Assembly (NCBI GenBank): GCA_943367715.1
Contig: CALRJY020000005.1
Span: 194,947-258,946, forward strand
Direction: 5' to 3'
Length of the DNA: 64,000 nt
Source: JAEYXS01 sp943367715
Lineage (GTDB): Bacteria > Verrucomicrobiota > Verrucomicrobiia > Limisphaerales > JAEYXS01
Part shown: one piece after another, positions 34,135-43,709 of the stretch
Layout: every line of letters starts with the position of its first letter
How positions within the stretch are numbered: position 1 is the first letter of the stretch
Notes under the pieces: model-generated
Told to the model about the DNA's origin: nothing
Seen by the model: the letters and a program-made list of their open reading frames with translations, nothing else
Databases searched by the model: none
Made by a program: the position numbers and the translations under genes

Positions 34135-35435
34135 TCGCCTACCGCGCACTGCGTATCGTCCAGCTCGGTATCAAGAGCCTCCTGCTGCATAAGATGCGGT
34201 CGGCGCTCACGATGCTGGGCATCATCTTCGGCGTGTGCTCGGTGATCGCCATGCTCGCGATCGGTGAGGGCGCTTCCTACGAAGCGCAGGAAACCATCAA
34301 GAAACTGGGCAGCAACAACGTGATCATCCGCAGTGTGAAGCCGCCGGAAGAAAACGCCTCGGGCGGCGGTGGTGGCGGTGGCGGCAGCCGACGCAGTTTC
34401 GTGAGCGAACATGGCATCACCTACAAGGATGCGGGGCGCATCCAAGGCACCATTCCCGGCGTGGCCAGTGTTTTGCCCATGCGCATCATCCGGGATAACG
34501 TCATCTTCGACCAGAGCAACATCCAGGTGCAGGTTATCGGGACGCATCCGAATTATCCCGATATGACGGGGGCCAAGATGATCCGCGGGCGTTTTCTCAG
34601 CAGCACGGATGAAAGCCGCCAGGCGAATGTGTGTGTGATCACGCTGAGCCTCGCGCAGCATCTTTTTCCGTATCAAAACCCGCTGGAGGAAGAGGTGCGA
34701 ATCGGCGCAGATTATTACCAGGTCGTCGGTCTTTTGCAGGAGCAGGGGACGGAGAAACAACGAGCCCAATCAGGCAACACCGAAGGACAGGCGCTGGACA
34801 GCAATGTGTATGTGCCGCTGGCCACGGCGCGCAGCCGTTTCGGTGATGTGGTCACCACCCGTTCCGCCGGCAGTTTCAGCGCGGAGAAAGTGGAGCTGCA
34901 CCAGTTGACGGTCCAGTTCCATGATCCGCAAGCGGTGGAGGCCGCAGTGCCGCAGATCGAGGCGCTCTTCGGGCGTTTCCACAAACGCAAAGATTTCGAG
35001 TTCATCGTGCCGCTGCAATTGCTCCGCCAGGCGGAACAGACCAAGCGCATCTTCAACATCGTGCTGGGTTCCATCGCGGCGATCTCGCTGCTGGTGGGTG
35101 GCATCGGCATCATGAACATCATGCTGGCGACGGTGACGGAGCGCACGCGCGAGATCGGCGTGCGTCGCGCTTTGGGTGCCAAGAAAAAGGACATCATCAC
35201 GCAGTTCCTGGTGGAGACGGTGGTGCTCTCCTTCGGTGGCGGACTGATCGGCGTGATGGCGGGCGTCATCATCCCGTTGGCAATCTCTCACTTCACTGAC
35301 ATGCGGGCCATCATCACCTGGTGGTCGGTGATTCTGGCATTCAGCATCTCCGGTTTGATCGGTGTGGTGTTCGGGATTTACCCGGCATCCAGCGCGGCGA
35401 ATCTTGATCCGATCGATGCCTTGCGGCACGAATAG
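34131..35435 (+). CDS. MacB-like ABC transporter permease
   Basis: 434 residues from ATG 34131. An N-terminal membrane segment (~23-45) follows LLLHKMRSALTMLG; a periplasmic MacB-core domain carries a polyglycine loop (~75-90); and the C-terminal FtsX domain opens with LLVGGIGIMNIMLATVTERT. It completes a four-gene tripartite export system (TolC-HlyD-ATPase-permease). Substrate unknown: macrolide, peptide and lipid export are all possible for the family. Confidence 0.93.
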   Translation: MIAYRALRIVQLGIKSLLLHKMRSALTMLGIIFGVCSVIAMLAIGEGASYEAQETIKKLGSNNVIIRSVKPPEENASGGGGGGGGSRRSFVSEHGITYKDAGRIQGTIPGVASVLPMRIIRDNVIFDQSNIQVQVIGTHPNYPDMTGAKMIRGRFLSSTDESRQANVCVITLSLAQHLFPYQNPLEEEVRIGADYYQVVGLLQEQGTEKQRAQSGNTEGQALDSNVYVPLATARSRFGDVVTTRSAGSFSAEKVELHQLTVQFHDPQAVEAAVPQIEALFGRFHKRKDFEFIVPLQLLRQAEQTKRIFNIVLGSIAAISLLVGGIGIMNIMLATVTERTREIGVRRALGAKKKDIITQFLVETVVLSFGGGLIGVMAGVIIPLAISHFTDMRAIITWWSVILAFSISGLIGVVFGIYPASSAANLDPIDALRHE

Positions 35436-35482
35436 TTTCCGTCGCTTGACACGGTTGGTCAGGCGTAAGACGCTTTGAATCC

Positions 35483-36211
35483 ATGCCAGTTCCCTCATGG
35501 AACCGAATCAAAGCCAAGGCCGCCTGTGAAACCTTTCGCCTACGTGGCGGCGGATGGTATGAGCAACAGTTCTATCATCCGGCCTTGAACAAGGCACTGA
35601 CCGGCGAGCGTAAAAAATCAGACATCTATGATCATCTGGGGCTGCTCTTTGCCTTGGGCGTGGAAGCTGGTCCTGGACTGATGGTGGAGCTGGGCACCCG
35701 GGGCGGTGAAAGCACCCGTGCGCTTCTCGCAGCGGCTTCGGTCAACCAGTCCACTCTTCTGAGCGTGGATATCGATGATTGCCGCGTTTCCGATCTGGCC
35801 TTTACTGAGCATTGGAAATTTATCCAGGCGGATGATGTCGCCTTTGGGCGCACCCGTTTCGCAGAGTGGTGCCAGCAACAATCTCTACCGGCCAAGGCGA
35901 AACTGATCTTCATCGACACCTCGCACGAATACGAACACACCAAACAGGAGATCGCTGCGTGGCTGCCGCATCTGGCGGAGCGGGGCATCTTGGTGTTTCA
36001 TGACACCAACATGGGCGAGGGCAAATTTGCCCGCATGGATGGCACGGTCAGCCTGGGCTGGGACAATCAGCGCGGAGTTATCCGCGCCATTGAGGAATAT
36101 CTAGGCCGTAAATACGACGAGAACAGCTTCTTCACCGACATCGCCAATGATTTCATGGTGCAGCACTATCCCCACTGCAACGGTTTCACAGTGATGAAGC
36201 GGTTCAAGTGA
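35483..36211 (+). CDS. Class I SAM-dependent methyltransferase-like protein
   Basis: 242 residues. The motif LMVELGTRGGESTRALL (~residues 68-84), an acidic strand end (LLSVDIDDCRV), LIFIDTSHEYEHTKQEI and ILVFHDTNMG match the Methyltransf_24/cephalosporin-hydroxylase-like group of Rossmann methyltransferases. Substrate unknown. It converges on the dehydrogenase gene with the two stops abutting (TGATCA), so read-through of each into the other is possible. Confidence 0.75.
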   Translation: MPVPSWNRIKAKAACETFRLRGGGWYEQQFYHPALNKALTGERKKSDIYDHLGLLFALGVEAGPGLMVELGTRGGESTRALLAAASVNQSTLLSVDIDDCRVSDLAFTEHWKFIQADDVAFGRTRFAEWCQQQSLPAKAKLIFIDTSHEYEHTKQEIAAWLPHLAERGILVFHDTNMGEGKFARMDGTVSLGWDNQRGVIRAIEEYLGRKYDENSFFTDIANDFMVQHYPHCNGFTVMKRFK

Positions 36212-39200
36212 TCAGTTGCTGGCCGTAGCAATCGGCGCGCTCTCAATTTTTGGACTGGTCCAGAAGCCGAACTCCCAAGCCCAATTGTTGGCGCGGTTCT
36301 CTAGACGTAGCGTGACGGTTTGTCCAGCCAGCGGTGTCAGATTGATGTCGATGGCCTCCCATTGGTCTTTGACGCCTTTGATCAGGCGTTTCTCCAGCAC
36401 CTTGTCATTGGCGAGCACGACGAGTTCCCAATCGCCTTTTTCGTGGGCGGCGACATCGAACAGCAACCGGGTCTTCTGTCCAGCGGGCACCTCGAATTTC
36501 CGGATGAGAGCCGTGCCGCGTTCTTTGCTGAAGGGATGCGTGATCAGGACGTTCTGTTTGCCTGCATAGTCGGTGAGGCGATTGGGTGTGGCTTCGAATT
36601 CGGGTGCTTCCACGCGCCATTCGGGATTCCAGTGGGAGACGGATTCCCAGTCCACTTCCTTGTATTTGATCTCGGAGACGGGCTTGCCTTTGGGCTGAGG
36701 AGCGGCTTCGGATTTTATCGGTTTGCCTTCGGGCAGGGCGTCTTCTTCCAGCCAGCTAAACGGCTTCTTTTCCTGCGGCGGGTTCAGCAGGTAGGCGATC
36801 ATGTTGCGGAAGTCTTCGTCGGGCATCTGCTCCATGCCTTCCGGCATCACGGAGAGTTCACTCACACGCATGGACTTGATATCGGACTTGGCGATGATGT
36901 CTTCCTTGGGCCCGGCGGAGAGGATTTTCACGCGGGCATCGTTGTTCTCCACGATACGACCAGCTACGGTGCGCTCGTCCTTCGTCTCAATCTCTACATT
37001 CTCGTAACCCGCGCCGATGATCTGGTTCGGGTCGATGATGTTGGCTAGCAAGGCGTTCAAGCTGGAGCGACCTACGCCGGTGAGATCGGGGCCGACATCA
37101 GCGCCTTCGCCATAGAGCTTGTGGCAGGTGAAGCACGTGCGCTGGGCGATCTCGTGACCCGCCTTGAGGTCGGGCTGCTTCTTGGAATCGAGGATCATCT
37201 TGCGCTTGGCGGCGATGAGCTTCGTCTTGTCGGCATCGGCATCACGGACGCGACCGAAGACGAGCTGCGCACGGCGGGCGAGCATGCCGTAATCCGCCTG
37301 GGAACGCATCATCGTGCGGATGCCTGTGGCGGAGACATCGCTGGTGGCGACTTGTTTTTGCTCCAGCGCGGAGAGAAGGGTGGAAGCCCAACGGTCACGC
37401 GTGGTCATGATATCCGCAGCCGCACGACGGACGGGAGGAGTGAATTTGTTCCAGCGCGCCAGGATCTCGTTGGGCAGGGCATCGCCGCCGATCTCGGTCA
37501 AGGCGCGCAGTGCTTCCATCACGAGTGAATCAGGATTCTTCGCATCGAGGACATCCAGAAAGGCATCGCGCGCGGCTTGGTTCTTGAGCTGGCGGACGAC
37601 TTGCATCGCTTCCCGACGTTTTTCGATGGGCGCGCTCTGGTCATTCACCAGTTTCACGCTGCCTTGCACGGCGGCGGCGTTGCCCCAGAGGGTGCCGAGG
37701 CGTTGGGCGCGTTCTTTCACTTGCGCATCACTGCTGGCGAGCAGCTTGTTCAACACTGCAGTGGTGTCGCCGGATGGGACGATGGCTTTGCCTTTTTGAC
37801 CTTCGAGCAAACCGTTCAGTGCGGCGACGGTGAGGGCCGCATCTTGATCGAGCAACTGGCCGATGACTTCGGTGGCTTGCACGAGCAGTTCTGGCTTGTT
37901 CAGATCGCACACACGGCGCATGAGCTTCTGGGTGATCTGGCCAGCCAAGGGCATGTTCTTGGCTCCATGCTCTGCCGCCCAGGCAAAGGCGATATCTGTG
38001 GCCTCGGGGATCAAGGGCTCTGCGGCCATCCAGATCATGAAGGGAACGAGCGGGTCCTTGCCATCCTTGGAAGCGCCGATGAGGTTGGGTAGCACATCAC
38101 CCAAATCCACTTGCTTGGCGGGCGGTGTGTTCACCGTGAGTGAGCCGCTGGTGAACTGGCGTGCGGCTGTAGCCACGGCCAAGCGCACAGAAGGATCTGG
38201 ATCCTTCGCAAGGTTTTCGAGCACGGTGATTTCTTCTTTCGAGCCGACTTGACGTTCGCCGATCAAACGGGCGCACCAGGTGCGCACGATGGCTTCACGG
38301 TCATTGGCGCAGCCAAGGAGCACATCATCATTCAGATAACCGGAGGTATGCATGCTCCACAAGGCGGCCATGCGGGCTTCGAGGGTGGTGCCGTTTTTGA
38401 ACAACTGCTGCAAGTGACCCATCACGGTGTTATCGCGACGTTCATTGAGAACTTGTTGCGCTGTGCGGCGTTGCCAGACGTTGTCGTGCGCGAGCAGTTT
38501 CACGAGTTCAGCACTGGTGAGCTTGGCGAGGTTCATGTCCTTGCTCGGGCGGCTCATGACGAGTTTGCCCTTGTCCTTCCCGGTGTAAACGACGCGCCAG
38601 ATGCGGCCATAGGTGCGGTCTACACCCTCTGGGTCGGCGCGGGCATTCTGGTAGCAGGGATACTTGTCATACCAGTCGCCGAGCCAGAGGTTGCCGTCGG
38701 GGCCGACTTGAATGCTGATGGGGCGGAACCAGCCGTCGTTCGCCCGAACGAAGTCCGGTCGATCGCTGGCGGTGAAACTGGAACCATTGGGTTTGAGTTC
38801 ATCCATGTGCACGGAGCTGTCATGGATGTTGCCCATGAAAATCTTGCCTGTGTAGGACTGGGGATATTGATTGCCTTGATAGACCTGCACACCGCAGTAG
38901 GCGGCACGAAAATGTTTGTGATCCACGATGCTGGCCAAGCCGCCACGCGGTGAATGCATATCCGCGTAGCCATAAGGATTCGCCCAGATGCCGCCTTGAC
39001 GGACGAACTGGCCGCCGGGGGCCATGTGGAACAAGTGATCAATCACGCAAGCGCTCACGAAAGCGTTGCCCGCGCGGTCGAAGTCCACGCCCCAAGGATT
39101 GCTGGTGCCATCGGCGAACACTTCGAACTTACGCGTCTGCGGATGCCAGCGGGCCACAGCAGCGTTCATCACCACGCCGGGGTCATTGGGCTTCTTCGGG

Positions 39201-39796
39201 TCTTTTACGAGCGAGTGGGTGAAGACGCCGTGAGTCATGTAGAGATGGCCGTCCGGACCCCAAGTGAAACCGTTCAGCAATTCATGACGGTCTTCGAGGC
39301 CAAAGCCGGTGAGGACAACTTCGCGCACATCGGCCTTGTCATCGCCATTGGTGTCTTTGAGGAAAAGGAGGTCGGGAGCCTGGCCCACATACGCGCCGCC
39401 ATTGCCGAGGATGATGGCGGTGGCGAGATTTAGGCCTTCGGCGAAGACGGTGACTTTATCGGCACGACCATCACCGTCCGTATCTTCGAGGATCTTTACG
39501 GTATCACGTGGCTTCGCGCCTTTGGGTGCGCCGAGCGGGTATTCGTAGAGCTCGACAACCCAGAGGCGGCCACGTTCATCCCAGGTCATCGCCACGGGAT
39601 TCACGACCATGGGTTCGGAGGCGAAGAGGCGGACCTCGAAGCCTTCCGGCACGGTGAATTTCTTCTGCGCTTCAGCAGGCGGCAGGGGCTCGGAGGCGGT
39701 CGGCGCATAGACGCCGGTGAGTTGCTTGCCCTGGCCGAACGCAGCGAGCGTTCCGCCCAAGAACAACAAAGAGGCAAAGAGATGACGGACGTTCAT
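36212..39796 (-). CDS. Secreted PVC-type dehydrogenase with HEAT repeats, cytochrome c motif and C-terminal beta domain
   Basis: 1194 residues, signal peptide at the N-terminus (LFASLLFLGGTLAAFG). Dehydrogenase beta-propeller ~45-420 (FTVPEGFEVRLFASEPMVVN; DTDGDGRADK loops), HEAT-like repeats ~430-850, haem motif CFTCH at ~888 with a TIGR02603-type module ending VMPEGMEQMPDEDFRNMIAYL. Unlike the relative at 10934 it continues ~190 residues into a Pro-rich linker and a beta-sandwich (LLFDVAAHEKGDWELVVLAN, VTLRLENRANNWAWEFGFW) that resembles NPCBM-like carbohydrate-binding modules. Probably a periplasmic, glycan-associated oxidoreductase. Confidence 0.88.
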   Translation of the reverse strand: MNVRHLFASLLFLGGTLAAFGQGKQLTGVYAPTASEPLPPAEAQKKFTVPEGFEVRLFASEPMVVNPVAMTWDERGRLWVVELYEYPLGAPKGAKPRDTVKILEDTDGDGRADKVTVFAEGLNLATAIILGNGGAYVGQAPDLLFLKDTNGDDKADVREVVLTGFGLEDRHELLNGFTWGPDGHLYMTHGVFTHSLVKDPKKPNDPGVVMNAAVARWHPQTRKFEVFADGTSNPWGVDFDRAGNAFVSACVIDHLFHMAPGGQFVRQGGIWANPYGYADMHSPRGGLASIVDHKHFRAAYCGVQVYQGNQYPQSYTGKIFMGNIHDSSVHMDELKPNGSSFTASDRPDFVRANDGWFRPISIQVGPDGNLWLGDWYDKYPCYQNARADPEGVDRTYGRIWRVVYTGKDKGKLVMSRPSKDMNLAKLTSAELVKLLAHDNVWQRRTAQQVLNERRDNTVMGHLQQLFKNGTTLEARMAALWSMHTSGYLNDDVLLGCANDREAIVRTWCARLIGERQVGSKEEITVLENLAKDPDPSVRLAVATAARQFTSGSLTVNTPPAKQVDLGDVLPNLIGASKDGKDPLVPFMIWMAAEPLIPEATDIAFAWAAEHGAKNMPLAGQITQKLMRRVCDLNKPELLVQATEVIGQLLDQDAALTVAALNGLLEGQKGKAIVPSGDTTAVLNKLLASSDAQVKERAQRLGTLWGNAAAVQGSVKLVNDQSAPIEKRREAMQVVRQLKNQAARDAFLDVLDAKNPDSLVMEALRALTEIGGDALPNEILARWNKFTPPVRRAAADIMTTRDRWASTLLSALEQKQVATSDVSATGIRTMMRSQADYGMLARRAQLVFGRVRDADADKTKLIAAKRKMILDSKKQPDLKAGHEIAQRTCFTCHKLYGEGADVGPDLTGVGRSSLNALLANIIDPNQIIGAGYENVEIETKDERTVAGRIVENNDARVKILSAGPKEDIIAKSDIKSMRVSELSVMPEGMEQMPDEDFRNMIAYLLNPPQEKKPFSWLEEDALPEGKPIKSEAAPQPKGKPVSEIKYKEVDWESVSHWNPEWRVEAPEFEATPNRLTDYAGKQNVLITHPFSKERGTALIRKFEVPAGQKTRLLFDVAAHEKGDWELVVLANDKVLEKRLIKGVKDQWEAIDINLTPLAGQTVTLRLENRANNWAWEFGFWTSPKIESAPIATASN

Positions 39797-39900
39797 AAAG
39801 TGAAAGTCCGCCTATCATGACGGGTAATCAGAAAGGTTCAACGGAGGAGAAGCACATGGGCATATCTGGAATCAACCTGCACTACAGCTGTGCAGGAAAC

Positions 39901-40944
39901 TTACTGAGAGGCGGAGGCCACGGGGCGGACTGCTACAAATATAGGACCTGCCTGCAATTCCTGAGGGATGGGGAACGTGGAGTTCTCTGACTGTGCTTGA
40001 TAGGTAAATGACTTGAGAACTGCTCCTTGAGCATTGGTGAAATCAATCTGATAGCCGATTGATTTTAGAGAGGGAAAAGTGACCGCCAGACCAGCTTCCG
40101 TTTTTTGTATTTTCACATCCTTTACCGGCTTGCTTTTCAATCCGTTTGCAGTGGTTGGTTGCACGGCGGCAAGGGAGTGACCATTGATGCCAAGAACCTG
40201 AATACGAAAGAAAGGTCCGCCGGTGATGAGGCTGGCGGAATTGAAATCATTGGTTCCCGTAGTGCTGGAGCCGTAAGCCACTGCGTTCCAATTCGTAAGA
40301 TTTTGGCTGCCCTCGATCACGAATGAGGCATCATATGGGAGATAATACTTCAAACCTGTAATGCCGGACGACTCCCGGTTCAGTTGCAGGATTTTAACGT
40401 CGGGGACCAAGCTGAAACGCATGGTGTGCTGAGGTGCGGAACCATCTGACTCTGACGGCGGGCAAGGGACCATGCATTCGTGATCGGTAAAGCCGACCAT
40501 ATGCGGATGGTAAATCACGTGCGTTCCATCGCCCCGGGTAAAATACCAGTATTGGGGTGTGAGGCTCAGGAACGTGGAAAACCCGCGAGGTACGCGTTTG
40601 AAATGACGGTATGAGCTGCGAAAGCGAAAGACATACTCTGCTGGGCGGGCCTGATAATCGTTGCCACTATGGTGGCAATTTACGCGGTCGCCGGAAGGGC
40701 CGACAGACCACTGCGATGTTTTCGCTGTTTCTTGTAAGCCCGGGAAGTCAATAAAAAGGTCACTGATGTAAGCCTCCGCCCAAAAAGGATCTACAGGCAG
40801 GCGCAACTTGTATCGAAACCAACCGTCGCCCTCGTAGGTGCTTTCAAGCTCCATGAAGATATTCGCGCGGAGCCCGATCACGCTGAGCAGGAGTGTCAGC
40901 ATGACCAGCCCAAGCTTGGCTTTATGGATGGAAACCTTGGTCAC
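39901..40944 (-). CDS. Hypothetical secreted protein with C-terminal beta-sandwich modules
   Basis: 347 residues, GTG start. A signal peptide (~10-28, LGLVMLTLLLSVIGLRA) is followed by a unique region (~30-200) and then a segment of the type seen in many verrucomicrobial exported proteins: DASFVIEGSQNLTNWNAVAY followed by FFRIQVLG. A further beta repeat ends the protein. No enzyme motif visible. The base composition is more AT-rich than neighbouring operons. Confidence 0.7.
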   Translation of the reverse strand: MTKVSIHKAKLGLVMLTLLLSVIGLRANIFMELESTYEGDGWFRYKLRLPVDPFWAEAYISDLFIDFPGLQETAKTSQWSVGPSGDRVNCHHSGNDYQARPAEYVFRFRSSYRHFKRVPRGFSTFLSLTPQYWYFTRGDGTHVIYHPHMVGFTDHECMVPCPPSESDGSAPQHTMRFSLVPDVKILQLNRESSGITGLKYYLPYDASFVIEGSQNLTNWNAVAYGSSTTGTNDFNSASLITGGPFFRIQVLGINGHSLAAVQPTTANGLKSKPVKDVKIQKTEAGLAVTFPSLKSIGYQIDFTNAQGAVLKSFTYQAQSENSTFPIPQELQAGPIFVAVRPVASASQ

Positions 40945-41080
40945 GATAGCGGATATATTAGACGGTGAAGTCTCGTGGTCAACCTGCTATTTCGCACAAA
41001 ACTCGGGTTTGCACCCAAATCGCTTTGACTCTGCTGCTTCAATCATTAGCCTGTCGGGAAATCCGAAAGCGCAGAATATT

Positions 41081-41932
41081 ATGAGATTTGGCATCAATTC
41101 ATTCCTTTACGTTTCACCGTTCGTCACGGAGAGCACCAAGCTCTTCAAGCAATTCAAGAAATGGGGCTTCGAGACGGTCGAGATCCCGGTGGAGGATCCT
41201 TCTCACATCGATCCGGCCAAGCTGAAGGCGGAAGCCGCGAAGGCGGGCATCGCCATCGGTTCCATCTGTGCGTGCATGGGCCCGGGCCGTGATTTCCGCG
41301 GCACTGTGGAAGAGCAGAAGGTGGCGACGGATTATGTAATGACGCTCATCGATCAAGCGGCGGCGATGGGTTGCCCGCGTATCATCGGGCCTATCTACTC
41401 CGTCGTCGGCAAGGCCGATGCCGTGGAGCCGGCGCAGCAGAAGGTGGAATTTGATCTGGTGGTGAAGAACCTTAAGCCGATCGCGAAGTATGCCGAATCC
41501 AAGGGCATCATACTGTGCATCGAGCCGCTGAACCGTTTCGAAACGGACTTCCTCAATACGTGCGACAAGGGCTTGAAGCTCATCAAGGCCATCGGCAGCA
41601 AGGCCGTCACGCTGCATCTCGATACGTTCCACATGAACATCGAGGAGAAGAACCAGGCGGCGGCCATCATCAAGGCTGGCAAAACCCTCGGTCACTTCCA
41701 TGCGTGCGGCAGCGACCGTGGCACGCCCGGTGGCGATCACATCGACTGGAAGCCGATCGTGGCGGCGCTGAAGAAGATCAACTATCAGGGCGACGTGGTG
41801 ATCGAATCCTTCACAACCGATGTGAAGGTTATCGCTCGTGCCGCAGCCATTTGGCGCAAGATCGAGCCGAACCGCAACGATATCGCGGTGAAGGGGCTGG
41901 CGAACTTGAAGAAGTTCTTTAAGAAGAAATAA
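41081..41932 (+). CDS. D-tagatose/D-psicose 3-epimerase-like sugar epimerase
   Basis: 283 residues from ATG 41081. A cytoplasmic TIM barrel whose metal ligands follow the ketose 3-epimerase order: Glu148 (CIEPLNRFE), Asp181 (LDTFHMNIEE), His207 (HFHACGSDRG, with the substrate-binding Arg two residues after Asp) and Glu242 (VIESF). It fits DTE/DPE enzymes that interconvert ketohexoses at C3, though isomerase relatives exist. It is monocistronic, with a strong terminator 50 bp downstream. Confidence 0.87.
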   Translation: MRFGINSFLYVSPFVTESTKLFKQFKKWGFETVEIPVEDPSHIDPAKLKAEAAKAGIAIGSICACMGPGRDFRGTVEEQKVATDYVMTLIDQAAAMGCPRIIGPIYSVVGKADAVEPAQQKVEFDLVVKNLKPIAKYAESKGIILCIEPLNRFETDFLNTCDKGLKLIKAIGSKAVTLHLDTFHMNIEEKNQAAAIIKAGKTLGHFHACGSDRGTPGGDHIDWKPIVAALKKINYQGDVVIESFTTDVKVIARAAAIWRKIEPNRNDIAVKGLANLKKFFKKK

Positions 41933-41980
41933 GGCCCGCGTTACCGCGCGGGAATGACGAATTCCGAAGCACGAATGACG

Positions 41981-42012
41981 AAACCCCGGATGAGTGATCA
42001 TCCGGGGTTTTG
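41981..42012 (+). terminator. Strong rho-independent terminator
   Basis: Stem AAACCCCGGATGA / TCATCCGGGGTTT, perfect over ~12 bp, with a 4-base loop and a terminal T run. It can serve the epimerase gene and, in the opposite sense, the convergent minus-strand gene. Confidence 0.85.
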
Positions 42013-42045
42013 ACTGTTGGAACAGGGGTGTTGAGTATAAAAATC

Positions 42046-42567
42046 TTAGGTCACCAATATTTCGACAACGAAGGCTTCAAAATCAGGGATGCGTAACGGT
42101 CCAGTGCTGCAGTGATAAACTCGGTGGAGAGGAGACAACTCTTCAATCCAGAATCCTGCGTTTCCGGTCCATTTCTCTTCTGTGATGTTACCGTTTGGCC
42201 ATTGACGTTTGTACACATTCCAAAAAGAAATAAAACCAACTGCGCTGAAGAACGGATAGCTTACTTCTGCTTCGTATCGAACATCGTTCCATGTTCTCAG
42301 CAACTGAACTTCTTGGCCGTCGACCAACCGCAAAAAGCCTTTCTTAGGTGCCAAATCAAAACCTTGAGCGTTTTCTGTCGCAGTGCAGGAACGAATGGTT
42401 GCCGTTATTGTACCATTTTTTGGGACTGTGATTTGATCTGCGGTCTTGATCTTTAAACCGCCCCAGAGCAAGTAATCTGGCCGGGACTCTGGCGTGGGAT
42501 AGCGATGGAATTGATCGACCATGGCGGCCTGAATATCCAAACCACTATTGGCGTAATCAATAAGCAT
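42046..42567 (-). CDS. Hypothetical protein
   Basis: 173 residues, ATG 42567, six bases after the end of the cytochrome gene, so probably its downstream operon partner. No signal peptide or membrane segment. Contains IRSCTATENAQGFDLAPKKG and a Trp-rich C-terminal half (FWNVYKRQWPNGNITEEKW). No family recognised. More AT-rich than the cytochrome gene. Confidence 0.6.
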   Translation of the reverse strand: MLIDYANSGLDIQAAMVDQFHRYPTPESRPDYLLWGGLKIKTADQITVPKNGTITATIRSCTATENAQGFDLAPKKGFLRLVDGQEVQLLRTWNDVRYEAEVSYPFFSAVGFISFWNVYKRQWPNGNITEEKWTGNAGFWIEELSPLHRVYHCSTGPLRIPDFEAFVVEILVT

Positions 42568-42573
42568 CAGCTG

Positions 42574-43683
42574 CTACTTCTTCTTCAACGAAGAAAGGTA
42601 TTCCACCAAGTCCACCAGTTCTTGCGCGCTCATGGTCATCTGGAGGCCGGCGGGCATGACGGAGAGTTTGAGGGTTTGACGGCTGGCGACATCGCTCTTG
42701 GCGACTTTGCGGATGAGGCCGCTGGCGTCTTTGATACTGATAGCCTCGGCGGTCTCGCTGACGATGAGACCGTAGATCTCATCGTTGTTCTTCAGTTTGA
42801 TCTCCCAGGATTCGTAGCCGAAGGAGATGCCGGCGCTGGGTTCCAGGATGGATTCGTAGAGCGCGTCTTTGCCGAGCTTGGTGCCGATCTCGGAGAGGGC
42901 GGGGCCGAAGTCTTTGCCCTGGCCATTGATGATGTGGCAGGTGGCGCAGGTGGATTGCACGCGGAAGAAAACGCCTTCACCACGTTTCACATCGCCTTTC
43001 ATCGTAAGCAACTGGCTCACGGGCGGCAGCGGTTGGGCGCTGCCGGAGAGGGGCAGGGGTAGGACTTCGGAGGCTTCTTTTTGAATGGCAGGGAAACGTG
43101 AGGTGTTCAGTTCCGAAGTGGCGACGAGGCGGAGATCGGCGGGGAGTTTGTCTTCCTTGGCGAGCTTCAGCACGGCTTGCGCGCCGGATTGGACTTTCGC
43201 GGCGCCTTTCACGGCTTGGCGGCGGATGGTGATGTCACGCTTCAGGTCGGTGATCAAAGGGAGGAGGAGCTTCTCAGCGTTTTGGCCGCCAACGTTGCCG
43301 GTGGCATCGACGAGGCTGGTGATGCGCACGGTGTTGGTCTTGGCGAGTTCGGCTTGGACGAGGGCGAGGCCGTTGTTGGCGAAGAGGGCGCGGAGGGCTT
43401 CGACGCCGACTTGGTCGTTCGGTTTCTGGATGGCGAGTTCGAGCAGGTCGGGATTGCGTTCGGTGAGCTTGAAGCGTTGAACGAGTTCAACGAATTCAGG
43501 AGTGCCCTTGGAGCTGTCCAGCACGCGGGTGAGGGCGGCTTTGAGTTCGGGTTGCGCGTTCACCTTGTCCGCGGAGAGGCGGCTGAGGGCTTCGCTGATG
43601 ATGGCGGATTGGTTGGCATCGGCGGCGGTGAGGGTGCCTGCGCTAACGGCCAAACAGCAGATGATTGATGCGATTGATTTCAT
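42574..43683 (-). CDS. Secreted HEAT-repeat cytochrome c (separate haem module)
   Basis: 369 residues from ATG 43683 with signal peptide (IASIICCLAVSAGTLTAAD). Residues ~40-210 are HEAT-like; a single haem motif CATCH at ~246 starts a TIGR02603-type domain (GKDFGPALSEIGTKLGKDAL ... LSVMPAGLQMTMSAQELVDLVEYL). This is the C-terminal half of the usual PVC dehydrogenase polypeptide, here encoded separately from the dehydrogenase at 44469-47159, two genes upstream. It probably accepts electrons from that protein. Confidence 0.87.
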   Translation of the reverse strand: MKSIASIICCLAVSAGTLTAADANQSAIISEALSRLSADKVNAQPELKAALTRVLDSSKGTPEFVELVQRFKLTERNPDLLELAIQKPNDQVGVEALRALFANNGLALVQAELAKTNTVRITSLVDATGNVGGQNAEKLLLPLITDLKRDITIRRQAVKGAAKVQSGAQAVLKLAKEDKLPADLRLVATSELNTSRFPAIQKEASEVLPLPLSGSAQPLPPVSQLLTMKGDVKRGEGVFFRVQSTCATCHIINGQGKDFGPALSEIGTKLGKDALYESILEPSAGISFGYESWEIKLKNNDEIYGLIVSETAEAISIKDASGLIRKVAKSDVASRQTLKLSVMPAGLQMTMSAQELVDLVEYLSSLKKK

Positions 43684-43709
43684 GCCAAAATTTTGTTTCT
43701 GAAGCGGCG

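Noticed and set aside
41114..42001. 295-codon minus-strand open frame
   Set aside because: Antisense to the epimerase, whose metal ligands are all present in the plus-strand reading.
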